Part shown: positions 1 through 12,071 of the stretch, piece after piece
How the letters are laid out: each line of letters begins with the position of its first letter
How positions within the stretch are numbered: position 1 is the stretch's first letter
Source: Calliopum simillimum
Lineage: Eukaryota; Arthropoda; Insecta; Diptera; Lauxaniidae
Reading direction: 5' to 3'
Assembly: GCA_951812925.1 (NCBI GenBank)
Contig: OX638370.1
Coordinates: 101,322,897-101,386,896, forward strand
DNA: 64,000 bases
Made by a program: the position numbers and the translations under genes
The notes under the pieces: model-generated
What the model was told of the DNA's origin: nothing
Seen by the model: the letters and a program-made list of their open reading frames with translations, nothing else
Database searches by the model: none

Positions 1-1034
1 TCAAAACAAAATCTTTAAATTAATTTACAAAAAAACAACACTGGTTTTTTTTTGCCACAAAAAAAGTCTGAACAAATCGAAGCAACAGAAATTGATTGTA
101 AGAAATCTTTGCATATAAACCCTACTTTTCAAAACCTGTTCGAGTCCAAAACTCAATATGAATGGTTTCAGTTATGACGTTATATTTGTTTTGTCTAATG
201 CAAGCAGTTAACCTTGAAAAAAATACGTATTTTTTGTTTTTTTTTTAAATTTTTATTATTTCGCTGTTTTTTTATTAATTTCATTTAGTTTTTTGCATTT
301 TAATGAATTCACGCTAATAAGCACTAAGACTTTTAATAACAAAAAAAATATGTCGGTGAGTTCATTTAAAATCTGAATTCTTTCTGCCACAAAAGTGAAG
401 GTGGTGGTTTTAATTTTAAGAATTGAACTAACAAAAATATGACAGGTACAGTAATAAAATTAATTGTTTTATGGCTTTGCTAGGGACAGTAATGACATGC
501 CGCCAATATCTTTTTTTAGGTTTGATTTTCTTAAATCACTGTAAACAAAACAAATAGCAGTTGTACATCAAAACGTTGTGAGTACGTTTATGCTAAAAAA
601 TGTCAAACTTAGTTATGGTGTTGAGAGACTTAAGCTATTGACATTAGTGTTGCCAGTTTTAAAAATATAAAAAGTGCCCCTCGTACTACGGAATATTTTT
701 ATTTCTTATATTTAACTCATTCCATTCACTTAATTTAACTCTCATTCTTAAAACAAAATAAAAATAAGTGATTTTTAGCACTTCAGAAAAAGTTTCATCA
801 TAAATTTAACTATGACACCACTTAAATTTAAATTTGTCAAGTACATACTTATTTTAAATGCAAGTACATTCACCTTAACACCCACTAAATGAAGTAGGTA
901 CCTGCTACTGCCAAGCACTTCCCTTGTTGCCTACTAATTTTTAATTATTTTCAGCATTGTTGCGCTTCATTGCATTTAAATTCCCTTAAGCTAAACAGCA
1001 GAAGCAAAAAGAGAAAAAAGTTCTAACGGTGCTT
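1..1034. other. A+T-rich stretch, no gene seen
   Basis: There is no open frame of note on either strand. The stretch is dominated by poly-A and poly-T runs. I see no recognisable element. Confidence 0.6.
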
Positions 1035-1460
1035 ACTTTTTTCTGGCCAAAAATTTAATACCCTACACCACAGCATCGTATCTGAATTTCATCATTTGAC
1101 CGATATCTCATCTTCCACTTTATTTAGTTTTATCATTTTTAACAAAATGGCAGCATAGCATTACTTTTGCACCATCTTGTACTATTGAGATATGTATTTT
1201 GGTTGCATACCTCAATTAAAGATTCTCTTAAAATTTTAAATGTTTTTTTTTTTTGTATGGGCGGTTGGCGTGTCCGTTAATAACTACATTTTGTGTTGAA
1301 TTTGACGATTTCATTTTATTATAAAAAAATTTCCACAGACACACAGAGGGTCAAATGATCATGGCTATGTATATCGACTCTGAAAATCAAAAATACTTAA
1401 GATTTTTTTTTTCTAAACATATGACAAAGTAATTATACACTGGATGTAGCGTACTAAAGC
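1035..1460 (+). repeat. Diverged copy of the 142-bp-unit dispersed family
   Basis: The order of motifs follows the better copy at 50111-50902: CTGGCCAAAAA with TACCCTACACC near the start, then TTTGTATGGGCGG and GGCGTGTCCGTT (about 1253), then ATGGCTATGTATATCGACTC (about 1360), then a tail resembling GACAAAGT...GGATGTAG. The GTGCCACGCCC units themselves are missing or too worn to recognise. This is therefore an old, internally changed copy in the same orientation. Confidence 0.6.
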
Positions 1461-2371
1461 AACAAGAAAGAAAGTACACACACAACAAAAAAAAGTAGCA
1501 AAAAATATCAACTCATGCCAGTAATGAAGAAATAAAAACTTTTTGAAAAAAAAAAACATGCGTTAAATCCCTACAAATAATAGTAAAAATGCAACACTGT
1601 TTCAAACAGAACACTTGGGCGTTACTCTACTTCTACTACTACTTCTTCTACTACTACTATTACAAGGTGATGGCGATGAGCATTGTTGCTACTTAAAGAA
1701 ATTATTTTATGGTGCTGGTAAAACAACACCCGCAGCATGATGAAGCGTTTTTAATGAGCTGCCACTAAAGGAAACAACTGTGAAATGAAAAACCAAAAAA
1801 AAAAAAAAAACAACAAAAAACGTATGTATACCCCTAACAAAATAAAAGTTATAAAAAATATTCCCTTAAACTTCGTGGGGAATGCAGTAGAGTTCAAGTG
1901 ACAAGTGCGGCAAAACTTAAATAAACAAAAACAATACATAGCGTGTCGTGTCCACTTGAAATGCAGACAAACATATACATATAAAGGCAATTACACAAGG
2001 AAAAAACATGCACACATACTAATAGAGAAATGCGAAATGTGCGACACAAAAAAAAAAAAAAAAAAAATAAGGCTTGAGCTTTAATGTACAAATACGCATT
2101 GGAACGAACATTTGTGATGTTTCATTTGGCATTGGCTGGTGTGTGTCATTAGAATCAACCAAACTCTTGGCGATGACACATTCTGCCACAATCCAATTAA
2201 GGGATCGCTTAACGAAGTCACTGCAAATGGCAGCAAGGGTGTGCGATGCAATACATTTGAAGTAGAGTGCTCGCAGAATGTTTCGAAATTTTATTCACAT
2301 TTCAGATTTGTAATTCGGAAAATCGTGCAGGTAACTTTTGTTTCAATAAACAAATATACATAATAATATAC
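1461..2371. other. Low-complexity stretch, no gene seen
   Basis: Contains a CTA/CTT trinucleotide run at about 1629-1663 and poly-A tracts near 1795 and 2048. Short open frames here encode Phe-rich or poly-A-derived peptides and are not supported as genes. Confidence 0.5.
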
Positions 2372-2800
2372 AATAGAACCGCCTAATGGTCGAAATTCCA
2401 CGACAAATCTATTAAATAATTTTGGTACTTTTAGGACAATTACTACTTTTTCTGCTATTTGGTACCAAATAGAAAAGCTCATTTATCATCCCTGGTACAA
2501 TGAAAAATGTGAAACGTAAACAAAACAAAAAATATGAATAGTGCTATGCTTTTTGTTTTTCTATTTATGCTTTATCCTCTTTTCAGCTCTGTGTGATAGC
2601 GTATTTTGTTGTTGTTAATATATAACAATTTGTATTTAATTTTGGCAGGCTTAGGGCAAAATATTAAAATAATTTTATTTTTGTGCACATCTGCACACAA
2701 ATACCTTTCTAATGGTGAATAATTCAAAGTCTTACTCCATTTCTAGCATAGTAAAAAAAGGAGGACAAATTTTTGTTCTGCGTATTTATATATAATTAAA
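2372..2800 (+). repeat. 430-bp dispersed repeat, copy 1
   Basis: Shared landmarks occur in the same order in four places. They are CCTAATGGTC, TTTTGGTACTTTT, CTATTTGGTAC, AAAAGCTCATTTATCATC, then TCTTTTCAGCTCTGTG, GTATTTTGTTGTTG, TGCACACAAATACC, and AGGACAAATTTTTGTTCTGC. The other copies are at 14656, 32636 and, inverted, 53128. No coding capacity and no clear terminal inverted repeats are visible, so the element class is unknown. Confidence 0.75.
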
Positions 2801-2965
2801 GTAAAATGCAGTCCGTATGTCCTCAATAGACTCGGAAATTATTCAACCGACTTACACAATTTTTATTTCAAATTATTTGTATTTGACTGTGGAAGGTTTC
2901 TATGAATGGTAGGCACTTAGGGCAGAGACTTTACTCCAATATAAAAAATGTCTTCATACTTATTT

Positions 2966-3325
2966 ATCTGTGAATGGGGTTTCATTTGTATTAGCTTAGT
3001 GGTCTGGAAAATGCAAACCCCGAAATCGTAGCTGATCATCCCCGCGAAATATCGAAAAAATACATATCCCATATAGCCTCGCTAAGATATCTCAAAAACC
3101 GTGTAAGATAAAGCAATTCTAAGGCCGGATTCGGATTCAGCATTGCAAAATGCATTAAAAATAACTATTTTTATATTTGTTTGTTGCATTTTCTTTTCTG
3201 AATTTTTTTTATTTTATATGGGATATGTATTTTTGCGATATTTCGCGGGGATGATCAGCTACGATTTCGGGGTTTGCATTTTTCAGACCACTCAACTAAT
3301 ACAAATGAAACCCCATTCACAGATT
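2966..3325. mobile_element. 360-bp foldback/MITE-like element
   Basis: The left arm (2966-3074) reads ATCTGTGAATGGGGTTTCAT... through GCTGATCATCCCCGCGAAAT to ACATATCCCATAT. The right arm (3216-3325) is its reverse complement with only a few mismatches. The arms are about 110 bp around a spacer of about 140 bp. A piece of the same arm (ATATGGGATATGTATTTTTG) recurs at about 56555. The spacer encodes nothing recognisable. Confidence 0.8.
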
Positions 3326-4554
3326 TTCTCCACATAGCCAAAAAACCTATCGACTGTTCAAGAGCACCGTGCTATATCGAAATTTTTTGTAAAATATTTT
3401 TTTTTAACACATTAACACGTTAAAGCCCAGTTTTTGGAGAGAAAAAAAGGACAAAAAGACCCATTTAAGCAGGAAATAATGGGTTAAATGTTTAAAATAA
3501 GCAACGATGGAACAACAAGATGTAGTACCTTCCATTAAGACGAATAGTTCGTGTTATCACGTGACTCACTCCGAGAATTTTTGATATCGTAATAGAATAT
3601 ACATAAAACGGCCACGATCACGATCTTTCATATTTTCAAGGGTAATATTATAAGTATATTGCGAAATTCACAAAAGTCTGTGAAATTTTATGTAGAATAT
3701 CTACTTTATACACATTAACCCTGCATATCTACAATTTTTTGTAGTACATTTTAGTTCCAAAGCTTTGTAAGTGCAATATTAACTCGTAATACAGTGCGTA
3801 AAAATCCCAATTTTATTGCAAAAACTCGACAGTATAATGCTTGAACTACCAAACAAGGCGGACGTTATTCATAAAAAATCCTTAACAATATGTGTTAATT
3901 TGGTCGAAATTGATCGACGGACACGCCCACCTCCCATATAACCTATAAACAATTTTGATCATAACTCTTACATTTTAAATTAGAAATTGTTAAGGTTTGA
4001 TATGATAAGAGTATACAAATAACTGATGATATTTATAGAAAATGGGCATGGTCAAAAATCATACACGCTTAACTCTTATAAGGCCTAAAATAAATTTTCA
4101 ACTTAACTCTTACATTTTTCATCAAATATTTTAAAAATTTAGTGAAATATGAGTATAAAAATAAGAATCGATTTTCACTAAAAATGCGCGTGAACTCATT
4201 TATACAACATTTAAATATAAAATGTTTAATTGGGAGTGGAAAACCTAAGCATACTTTTAGTTTAGTAAGTGAATGCTACGCTTCCTTTTCAATCCTCACC
4301 AAATTTGAAAGAAACAATATACATCTATACCTATTAGGACGAGCGGATTTGTATGGAAGGAAATTTAATCGGCCCAACTCAGTGAAAACCGTATAATTTG
4401 GATAGTTCAGAGAAACTTTGCCCAACAAAGTATGTAATTTCATTGCAGTTTATCCCCCCAATATTTACAAAGAAAATTTGTCCTTATAAATTTTTTTTTA
4501 AACTAGGAAAATGAGGAATTTTCTACGAAGTAATTTGAAGTGAATTTCAAAGGT
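3326..4554. other. No gene; old repeat fragments
   Basis: A segment at about 3416-3490 (CCAGTTTTTGGAG, GACCCATTTAA, ATAATGGGTTAAA) resembles the reverse complement of about 25925-26000. At about 3915 the string GACACGCCCACCTCCCATAT belongs to the GCCACGCCC class of fly repeats. No gene is visible. Confidence 0.45.
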
Positions 4555-5330
4555 TGCAAAAATCACTTTTTTTGCAAAAATCTATAAAATATTGGCCCAC
4601 AATTTTATTGCTCTAAATAGTATTCACGAATTATAGCACTTAGAAAATCAATTTTCATATAAATCTCCACATTCCTGACTAGAAAAAAGTTCAGGTTGAG
4701 ATCCGATTCGGATCAGGCTTGCCTGAAAAATGATCAGAAACGAGTCAGGAACGTGACACCTCATATGAAACGGACCTGATCCGGATCCCATAAAGTTTTC
4801 AGGAACGGATCAGAATATTTTAGGTCCTCATCAGAAAAGTAATATATTTATTATTGAGGATCGGATTTATTTCGTCCAGCCACAGAACGTTTTTCTAAAA
4901 CATTTTGTAGCGTTAGTACTGATATAAACATGATAACCACCTAAAATGTGTTTGAGAAAACTTTTGTGTTCATTTTCGTATGGCATATTTATTTAGTTCT
5001 ACAAATTTGATGCGATACTGATTTAAACAACACACTTGTATCGTATTAAAATTTTTGGTATCAGATCCTGATGAGAAACTGATCAGATGGCCGTATTAAA
5101 GAATACCTGATCCATATCTGATCATAATCCGGAATATCTGAACTAATTTCTTGTCGGGTTTTTACGCAGTGATATATCTTTAAATAAGATATCTCCTTAA
5201 CTACAAGCTGCACGAAAACACTTTTTTTTACTAGGTACAAAATTATTCGCCAAAATTTTTCTATAGATGAACCCATTAGCGAGATATTTGCAAAAAAAAA
5301 AAAGTGATTTTTTGAACCTTTGACCTTGAA
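4555..5330. repeat. Outer inverted repeat enclosing a MITE-like insert
   Basis: AAAGGTTGCAAAAATCACTT at about 4549-4570 is matched by AAGTGATTTTTTGAACCTTT at about 5303-5322 in inverse orientation, each next to a poly-A or poly-T run and a GCAAA box. This looks like one foldback element opened up by the separate insert at 4674-5158. The outer limits are approximate. Confidence 0.5.
4674..5158. mobile_element. 485-bp MITE-like element rich in GATCAG
   Basis: The ends are imperfect inverted repeats: CCTGACTAGAAAAAAGTTCAG at the left, and CCCGACAAGAAATTAGTTCAG as the complement of the right. Both flanks are packed with GGATCAG, CTGATC and TCCGGAT motifs in both directions, as expected of subterminal transposase-binding repeats. 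There is no coding capacity. The superfamily was not determined. Confidence 0.6.
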
Positions 5331-7059
5331 TAAGTTTTAATGCAAACAGAATTTCGTAATGGACTTTTCACACCGTTTTCTTTATGCATTAATAAAGATT
5401 ATTCCGGTATAAAAATTCACTTGGAATTATTCCGCAGAAAGCTCTTTATTTCTCTAATCTTAAAAAAAAAAATTATAAAAACACATTTTCTTTGTAAATA
5501 TCGGAGAGGGGGAGTAAACTAAAATGAAAATATATACTTTCTTCGGTAAAGAATCTTTAAATTTTCCAAATTTAACGATTTCCACAGAGCCGAACCGGTA
5601 AAAACATGCGGCCCGCCCTAATACCTATACCCAATTTTGTAACAAAGGGGAAGAGATAAATAAATTTAAAAGTATTTTTTTGCAAAGTTTAAATGGATTT
5701 GGGAAAAGTTTCTTTTGATTTAGAAAAAGTTTGATTGGATTTGCAAAATGTTTAATTTGAAGAAAGATAAATATGATGTGGAAAATTTTAATTTGGAGTG
5801 GAATTGAAAATTTTATATTTTCCCATAAAAGAAAAAATTTAATTCGAACATACAAATATTCATACACAAATATACATACATATAAATATATGTATCTATA
5901 GATACATACATATATGCAGTTTTGAAAATGTTTTCAATTTGTTTGTATTATGTGCATGTAAACAGTCGACTGCGCAGTGAACTAAAATGCGCCAAAAGAC
6001 CGAAAGACAAAACAGCAGAAAAGTTAAAAAAAGAAAAATACAAATAATATCTATGTCTCATATGTATGTATCTGAAATATTTTTTTTTCGAATTTGTTTA
6101 CAATTTCGTTTCACATTTAAAGTGCTTTGCTGCCTTCATTGATGTACTGAAATCAATTTTTAAAATGGTTAAATAGAAGTAAATATATTTTATGTCACGT
6201 AAGAATTATCTTCCTCAAAAAAAAAACTACGCGAAATCTTCCTTTTTCTCATGGGTACAAAATATTTGTTCCCAGAACTTTTCTAAAACCACAAACTTTG
6301 TCATTTCTAAGCCAAATTTATTTTTCACTCATTTTGTGCCGCTTTGCTGAGTTTTTCCTACCAAAAGCTGCATAGTGGCTGGTTTTCGCTTAATATTTTT
6401 TTTTGTTTTTTTTTTTTTAAATTTAATTTGAATTTACTTACTTTAACTTTTATGTTACTTTTGTCAATATTAATAAACCTTTTGTGTTTTTGTTTTTTTT
6501 TTTTGTGTTTTTGTTTATATTTGTTTTTGTACTTTTTTTTTTTCTTACAAATTGAAGGTCAGTGTAGTTGTTGAACTCAAAAAAAAGTAGAGTTAAAGCC
6601 AAGCGCAGTAATCGCATTTTTATGGATGTTATTTAAAAGTTGGTGTCTAAGCGTTTAAAAGTGGGTCATTAAAGTGTTTTTTTTTTTCGATTCTTTTTTC
6701 TTTCTTTCTGATTTGCAACACAGAAAAATATTAAAGATTTGTAATTTTGTTTGGTTTTTTATGCAAATTGATCAAAGTTTTGCACAAAGCAGCTGCCATT
6801 TGTTATTATGCCTGAATCAGAGTTGACAGTGTTGCCAATAGTGAATTTTTGCGATTTATTTAAGTAACTTATAAAATTTTTTTCAGTTTTTTTCTTTAGG
6901 TTAAATCAGACATTACTTAAACTTTGAAATCAGTTAAATAAAAACTTCAAAATTTTAACTTTTTAAAATAAAGTTCAAAACTATCTTTAAAAAAAACTTT
7001 TGAAAATAAAATTCAAAAAGAAGCTTTAGTAAAAAACTTTTCTTTCTATTATATAAAAT
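5331..7059. other. No gene seen
   Basis: A+T-rich, with long poly-T runs around 6390-6545 that generate a Phe/Leu-rich frame of no significance. A TATGTATC/GATACATA palindromic patch lies at about 5880-5910. At 6890-7060 there are repeated AAAACTTT/TTTAAAA motifs that continue after 7451 on the far side of the next element. Confidence 0.5.
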
Positions 7060-7450
7060 AAATTTTCAGTCGTCGTCGCGAGCGACATCAAATTCGCATT
7101 TAAAGTCTTTCGCGCAAAGAGAAGTTTTGACACAGTTTTTCCATCATTGTTTCAATACAGTTTGGGGAGGAATGAAGTAATTCGTCCTTTCCACAGCTTT
7201 TGAAGCATTGTGATTTTATAGTTTGAGAAGTACTGTAGCGATTTATATTCGTTACAGTCAATAAAGCACTGTGTTAATCAGTTTGAAGGTTTGTGTATTG
7301 AATAAAACAGTAACACATTTTGAAGGTGTGTGTCTTGAATAAAAATTTTAGAACACAAGGTGATAAGAAATAATCTTTTCGCGCAGATTGGAAGAGAGAG
7401 AATTAAAAGAGGAAGCGAGCAGGGGGCAAGAGCCCCCTAGTATTTGTAAA
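7060..7450 (+). mobile_element. Helitron/Helentron-like non-autonomous element
   Basis: The right end has a perfect hairpin, AGGGGGC (7431) with GCCCCCT (7442), that runs into CTAG followed by T, the usual 3' terminus of Helitron-class elements. The left end has a GTCGC-GA-GCGAC hairpin (7075-7086). The body is G+C-richer than its surroundings, and the same AAAACTTT-type flank lies on both sides, consistent with insertion. There is no Rep/helicase coding. The exact left end and class are inferred. Confidence 0.5.
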
Positions 7451-8207
7451 AATAAAAAACTTTAATAAAAAAAATACTTATATTTTTAAAAGTTTTTTTT
7501 TTAAGTTTTTAGAAACATTTAACCTTTTGTTTTGAACGAGACCAGAGGTGTCTCTAATCCCTCTAAATTACCTTTTGGGTCCGTTTTTAAACAAAACCTT
7601 TTGAAAAAACTTATATGTGATAAGAGTTAAAAAAAAAATTCTTTTCAAATAAAAGATCTTAAAAACCTTTTATGATCGAAACTTTTATATAATTAAATAC
7701 AAAAAAATTTTTAAAACTTTTTGAATAAAAGTATAATAGTTTCAAGGTCTGGTTGGTATTGATCAAGAGAAGGTTTTTGTGTGCAAAAAATGGGCGATTT
7801 TACTCCTATATATAACATAACTCGTCATATTCTTCAAACTATTTGAGCCAAATGAATTAGTTCACATGTAAAGGGTTCCAGGACCAATAACATTCTTTTG
7901 ACGCAAATGAGCGAAACCACGCACCCATAAAACTAAATTTATCATAACTCTCAAACAATTTAAAATAGGTAGCTGGAATTTGCTGCAATTTTAAAGGACG
8001 CCGGAATAAATGACACCTTATTCAAATATGAGCTGCACCACGCCCTCTAAAAATAAAATTTATCATATCGCTGCAGCTATCTAAGACAAAAGAGTGTGAT
8101 TTGGTAAACATGTAAAGCTTACAAGAACAAAGAACATTCATTGGAACTATAGGCGGCACCACTCCCACAAAAAACGAAATACATAATAACTCTGAAACTA
8201 TTTGAGC

Positions 8208-9569
8208 CTGGGCTCTCATCACGTATGACGATAATCGTTTGACGATATCGTTTTGACGATACTTTAACATCACGTAACCATCGATTTTAGGTATCGTCTG
8301 AACGATATCGTCTTGCTTGCTTTTTGTAATCAAGCAGCAGTCAAATTATATCGTCTTGACGATTGTTTTCAGACGATAGCTTATTTGCTATCGTCGCTCA
8401 TAGTTTTTATGAAAACATTCATATTTTTAAAATGTTTTGCGCTCGGAATATAATTATTTTTATAAATGATAATGAAAGTAAAGAAAAAATTAAATAAATC
8501 TTGATAGTGGTTGTCGGTCAACACATATTTCACCAATTTTAAGGTTATGTTCAACCTTGGAAATTCTTCCAATAATTTTGGCATCTCTGTTGGCCAAAGC
8601 GCACTATCGGGAATTGTCTCTGATACCACGAAGGCGTTGGAAGCAATTATTTGACCACTGTGGATACAATGGGTGACAAGAAGAGAAGATAATACATAGA
8701 CAGGAGACAAAGCAGTGGTTCTACCGGAAATATTCCATACCAGGAGGTTACCCTAAACTATTTATAAAAAAAATTCAATAATATGTTTGCTTTCAGTAAT
8801 CGGTCGCATATATGGTACTCATTTATATCTTCAAAGGCCCCGAGAAAATGAGCAAATGTATTTTAACAGAAAGGGTAATGCGATGATTGTATAAAAGTAT
8901 ACATGTTATATACTATCAACAAATTTTCATACGTTTGCTCAACATATTTGCGATCATGAAATGCGAATACCGGCAATAAATCCATGATACGCCGGATCTT
9001 CACATGATTCCTTTGTATGGAAAAGTTCCTTCAACGAATCTTATTGGAAGAAAGAAAGACCTGATATGATCCCAAAAAACTAGCAGTTTTTGCAAATGTT
9101 TGTGCCGCACTGTGCAACATTTGCATTTATTATAAAGTGGAAAATTTGTACCACGTAGAGACAGAAACTGAAGCAGTATTATACGAAGCGTCCGGTGTTT
9201 CCAACAACCGCTTGAAGCAGTTGGCAGAAACAATAAGAGACAACATTAAAGAGTATCTCCCTGCTTATTTTTTTTTTTTTTTTTTGTATGCTTAACACTT
9301 CTTTTTTAATTTATTCAGACGATTCATATTTAAAAAACCTTTCTCTTACATTTAAAAAATTCTCCTTGGCATATCCAAATAATCACAAAAAATAAAATAA
9401 AATTACACTTCTGTCAGAAACAAATGAAAATAGAACGATAGACGATACGATAGGCGATACGATAGCGATACGATAGCGATAGGTTTATATGAAGCAAGCC
9501 TTTGGTGATATCGCCAGACAGTATCGTTCGAACGATGATCGTTTTAAAAGTTATGTGATGAGAACCCAG
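8208..9569 (+). mobile_element. PIF/Harbinger transposon, degenerate, 1.36 kb
   Basis: The terminal inverted repeats are CTGGGCTCTCATCACGTA at the left and CTGGGTTCTCATCACATA as the complement of the right. Inside each end lie many GACGATA/CGATA repeats (about 8227-8300, 8350-8395 and 9432-9545), probably subterminal binding sites. It sits inside a unit of the 121-bp array and carries the transposase relic described separately. I could not identify a clean 3-bp target duplication. Confidence 0.8.
8530..9260 (+). pseudogene. Harbinger (DDE_4-type) transposase pseudogene
   Basis: Harbinger transposases cut and paste DNA with a DDE nuclease domain. Conserved blocks appear in order but in different frames. 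They are SVGQSALSG near 8580, which matches the GMSQ-type helix-turn-helix region; FYRKYSIPGG at 8717; GRIYGTHLYLQRP at 8802-8840 followed by NRKG; ICDHEMRIP and GSSHDSFVWKSS near 8950-9035; and YDPKKLAVFANVCAALCNIC (9063 on), which matches the C-terminal P...ACAxLHN block. The first catalytic aspartate of the usual IDGTH motif reads Tyr (codon 8811-8813). The relic is about 240 codons, shorter than usual, with frameshifts and stops, so it is inactive. The open frames on the other strand here are shadows. Confidence 0.8.
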
Positions 9570-9790
9570 ATGATTAACCTAAAATTAAATTCATCATATC
9601 ATATTCATTATCAGATAAATGAAATTTGGTGGAAATGTATAGGACACTGGGATAAATAACATATATTGAAAAATAAGACGGCACCACGCCTCTAAAAAAA
9701 CAAAATTCATTATATCTCAGAAACTATTTGACACAAAAAGATGAGTTTGGTACATATGTAAAGAAAATCAGGACAAATAACTTAAACTGA

Positions 9791-11139
9791 AAAAATGAGC
9801 AGAAACAGCACTTAAACACCTACAACTTCTGTCTCTGAATGACAATGCAATTAAAGCCAAGGTAACAGCTAGTTTATAATATATTTCAAAAGTAAAATCA
9901 AGTTGAATTTTCAAAATGGCAATTTTATTCAAATGAGTGCTGGTGGGAAGTGTTTTTGTTTTTCTTTCAATTGTTAACAGAACATTGCCTTGTGGTATAA
10001 ATTATACAAATATGCCACTTTGCATATGTATCTAGCTGCGTTTTTTTTATAACTCAAATATATATTATTAAGCTGCTCTTAAGTGAGTGTTAAGTAGAAA
10101 ATAATTAAATGCACATTGTAACAGAATTTCATTAAATTCTAAGCTTAAGTAAAATAACTTAAGCCATAAACTTAATAAAGAAAAAGATGCAAATTACTCT
10201 AACAGAACGTGTATCGGTAAGATGTTAATAATTTAAAATGCAGCAAATAAAATTGGTTTTTTTTTTTTTCTCTTTTGCCCCAGCAAGAAAATCCAGCTGT
10301 GTAAATAAAAGCGTTGATGAAAGTTGTTAATATGATAACAACAACAACAACCATAATAATAACAAAAATATGTCTCATATACATACAAACATAAATATAT
10401 GTATTTAATGTAGTCATATGTTGAAGCGCATGTCTTTGTTTATTAACAACAACAACTTTCGTGACTTTTCTCTTTTACTCTCTCTTTTCATTAAGAAAAA
10501 ATAAAGTTTTAAAATAAAAACTTTCGTAAAAAAAATATAAAAACCACAACAGAAAAGCACAATTTTATTGACCTTAAATAATGCGGTTTTTTTTTTTTTT
10601 TGTTTTCACAAAGTCAAATTTTTTTATTTTTAATTTAAATTTTTTATTTTTTTTTTTTTTTTTTGGTTTTTTATCGCACGCATCTCACAGCATCTCTCTT
10701 GCCATCATCGCACGCGCAAACGTACAAAGGTGAACGATCTGTCAGATGCGAAACTGTTGACAAAAGCATAGTCTAGCAGCACAGATGCCCTGCTGTTGTA
10801 TCTGTTGAATAAACATCGATACAAGCGCCTCGCATACATACATATGAATGATGTGAAAAAAGACAAAAAATTTAAACAAAAATTTTGAATTGGGGACAAG
10901 AAAAACATTTTAACGAGTAACAATAAGAAGAAACCAACAAAAAAAAAATACAAAAAATCGAAATGCAGCAAAATTCAGCGAACCCTGCAGCTTATGACAC
11001 TGGGTATTTTGTTTATAAAAAAAAAAAATTAAAGGAAAAACATTTTGCTAGGTTACAAAATTAATAAAAAATTGATTTCTAACATGTTCTTGGATAAACG
11101 ACAATAATTATTATCGTCAGCATTATTTTTAATAACATT
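9791..11139. other. No gene seen
   Basis: Poly-T runs near 10255, 10587 and 10650, and AAC/ATA microsatellite patches near 10338-10360. The 10680-10830 part is less A+T-rich (CGCACGCGCAAACG), but no open frame, splice context or motif supports a gene. Confidence 0.5.
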
Positions 11140-11345
11140 TGCTCTACGACATTTTGAAAAATATGCTTATGTGGGAGGTGCCACGCTCTTTTGTCCGAAT
11201 TTGCCAAGCATTTGTTCAGGGCTTGCTATTAATGTTTTCAGCATTAGCATGTATTTTGGTTGCATTCCCGCAAATAATGGTGTAAATAAAGCATTTCAAA
11301 TGTTTTATTTTTTGGATGGGCGGTAGGCGAGTTCGTGAACCAAAA
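11140..11345 (+). repeat. Partial 142-bp-unit family copy
   Basis: GTGGGAGGTGCCACGCTC and TTTTGTCCGAATTTGCC begin near 11171. The matching degenerate unit GATGGGCGGTAGGCG follows 145 bp later (11316). In the reference copy at 50111 the equivalent unit starts are 142 bp apart. Only two units remain, with no tail. Confidence 0.7.
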
Positions 11346-11427
11346 AAAATAAAATGATTTCCTCATATGGCTGAACAGGAGGACACAGGAGGTGAGGATT
11401 ATCAATAATACGGTAAGCCCTGAAGAT

Positions 11428-11708
11428 ATGGCACTCCTAGATTTATGGTACCCCTAGATTATATGGCACCCATAGGTTATGACACTTTCAGTTTTATGGC
11501 ACCCCTAGGATAAATGACACCCCTAGATTTATGACACTCCTAGATTTATGTCACTACTAGGTTATATGGCACCCCTAGATTTTATGACACCCTTAGATAA
11601 TATAACATTCCTAGTTTTATGGCACCCCTAGTTTATATGGTACACCTATGTTATGTGGCGCCCCTAGATTTATGGCAACCTTAAATTATATGGCACCCTC
11701 AGGTGACA
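11428..11708 (+). repeat. 17-bp minisatellite, about 16 units
   Basis: Unit consensus ATGGCACCCCTAGATTT, with variants such as ATGACACTCCTAG and ATGTCACTACTAG and lengths of 16-19 bp. The equivalent position of the larger relative at 60086 has only two such motifs (ATATGGCACC and CTATGGCACC), so the array is an expansion within a transposon end. Confidence 0.85.
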
Positions 11709-12018
11709 GAACACTCCTTTCAATTTCAATACTTCCAGCTGTCGTGGCATTGAAATACGAACAAAATTTAATTCAGATGCGCAAAAGACTTCGTGTTGAA
11801 TAGTTTTTTTAGGCGGTATTTAAAATCAAGAATCTAAATAATGTAAGCGACTGACTTTTTTCCATATATTTTGAGAGGCAGCAGAGCGGTAAGTACATAA
11901 GTGGTGCATACACCAAAAAAAAAACAGAACTAAACGTGATTTCGTTTTCGGGTGAATATAAATGCGAGTGAACATGTTTATTCGTATCGTTGTATTTTTA
12001 TGCGGTGTATACCAAAAT

Positions 12019-12071
12019 GGAGAAATGGCACCTAGTTACTGAAGGTGATAAGGATCTGGTGCCATTTCTCC
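12019..12071. repeat. Conserved 14-bp-stem hairpin
   Basis: GGAGAAATGGCACC at 12019 and its exact complement GGTGCCATTTCTCC at 12058, separated by 25 bases. The same hairpin, with one end base changed, lies at 61708-61759. More GGTGCC/GGCACC boxes follow at about 12137-12205. Confidence 0.85.

Larger units (their letters stand above)
7780..9790 (+). repeat. Tandem array with 121-bp units, interrupted
   Basis: The core CCAC(G)CNCC recurs at 7917, 8038 and 8159, spacings of exactly 121 bp, and again at 9684 after the inserted Harbinger element. Each unit carries an AAACTATTTGA box, a CATGTAAAG box and a GGACA-AATAAC box. A further fragment with the same boxes lies at about 41095-41190. The array has no coding capacity. 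Confidence 0.75.

Noticed and set aside
8022..9233. Three minus-strand frames of 77-109 codons
   Set aside because: They are antisense to the 121-bp array and the Harbinger transposase relic.
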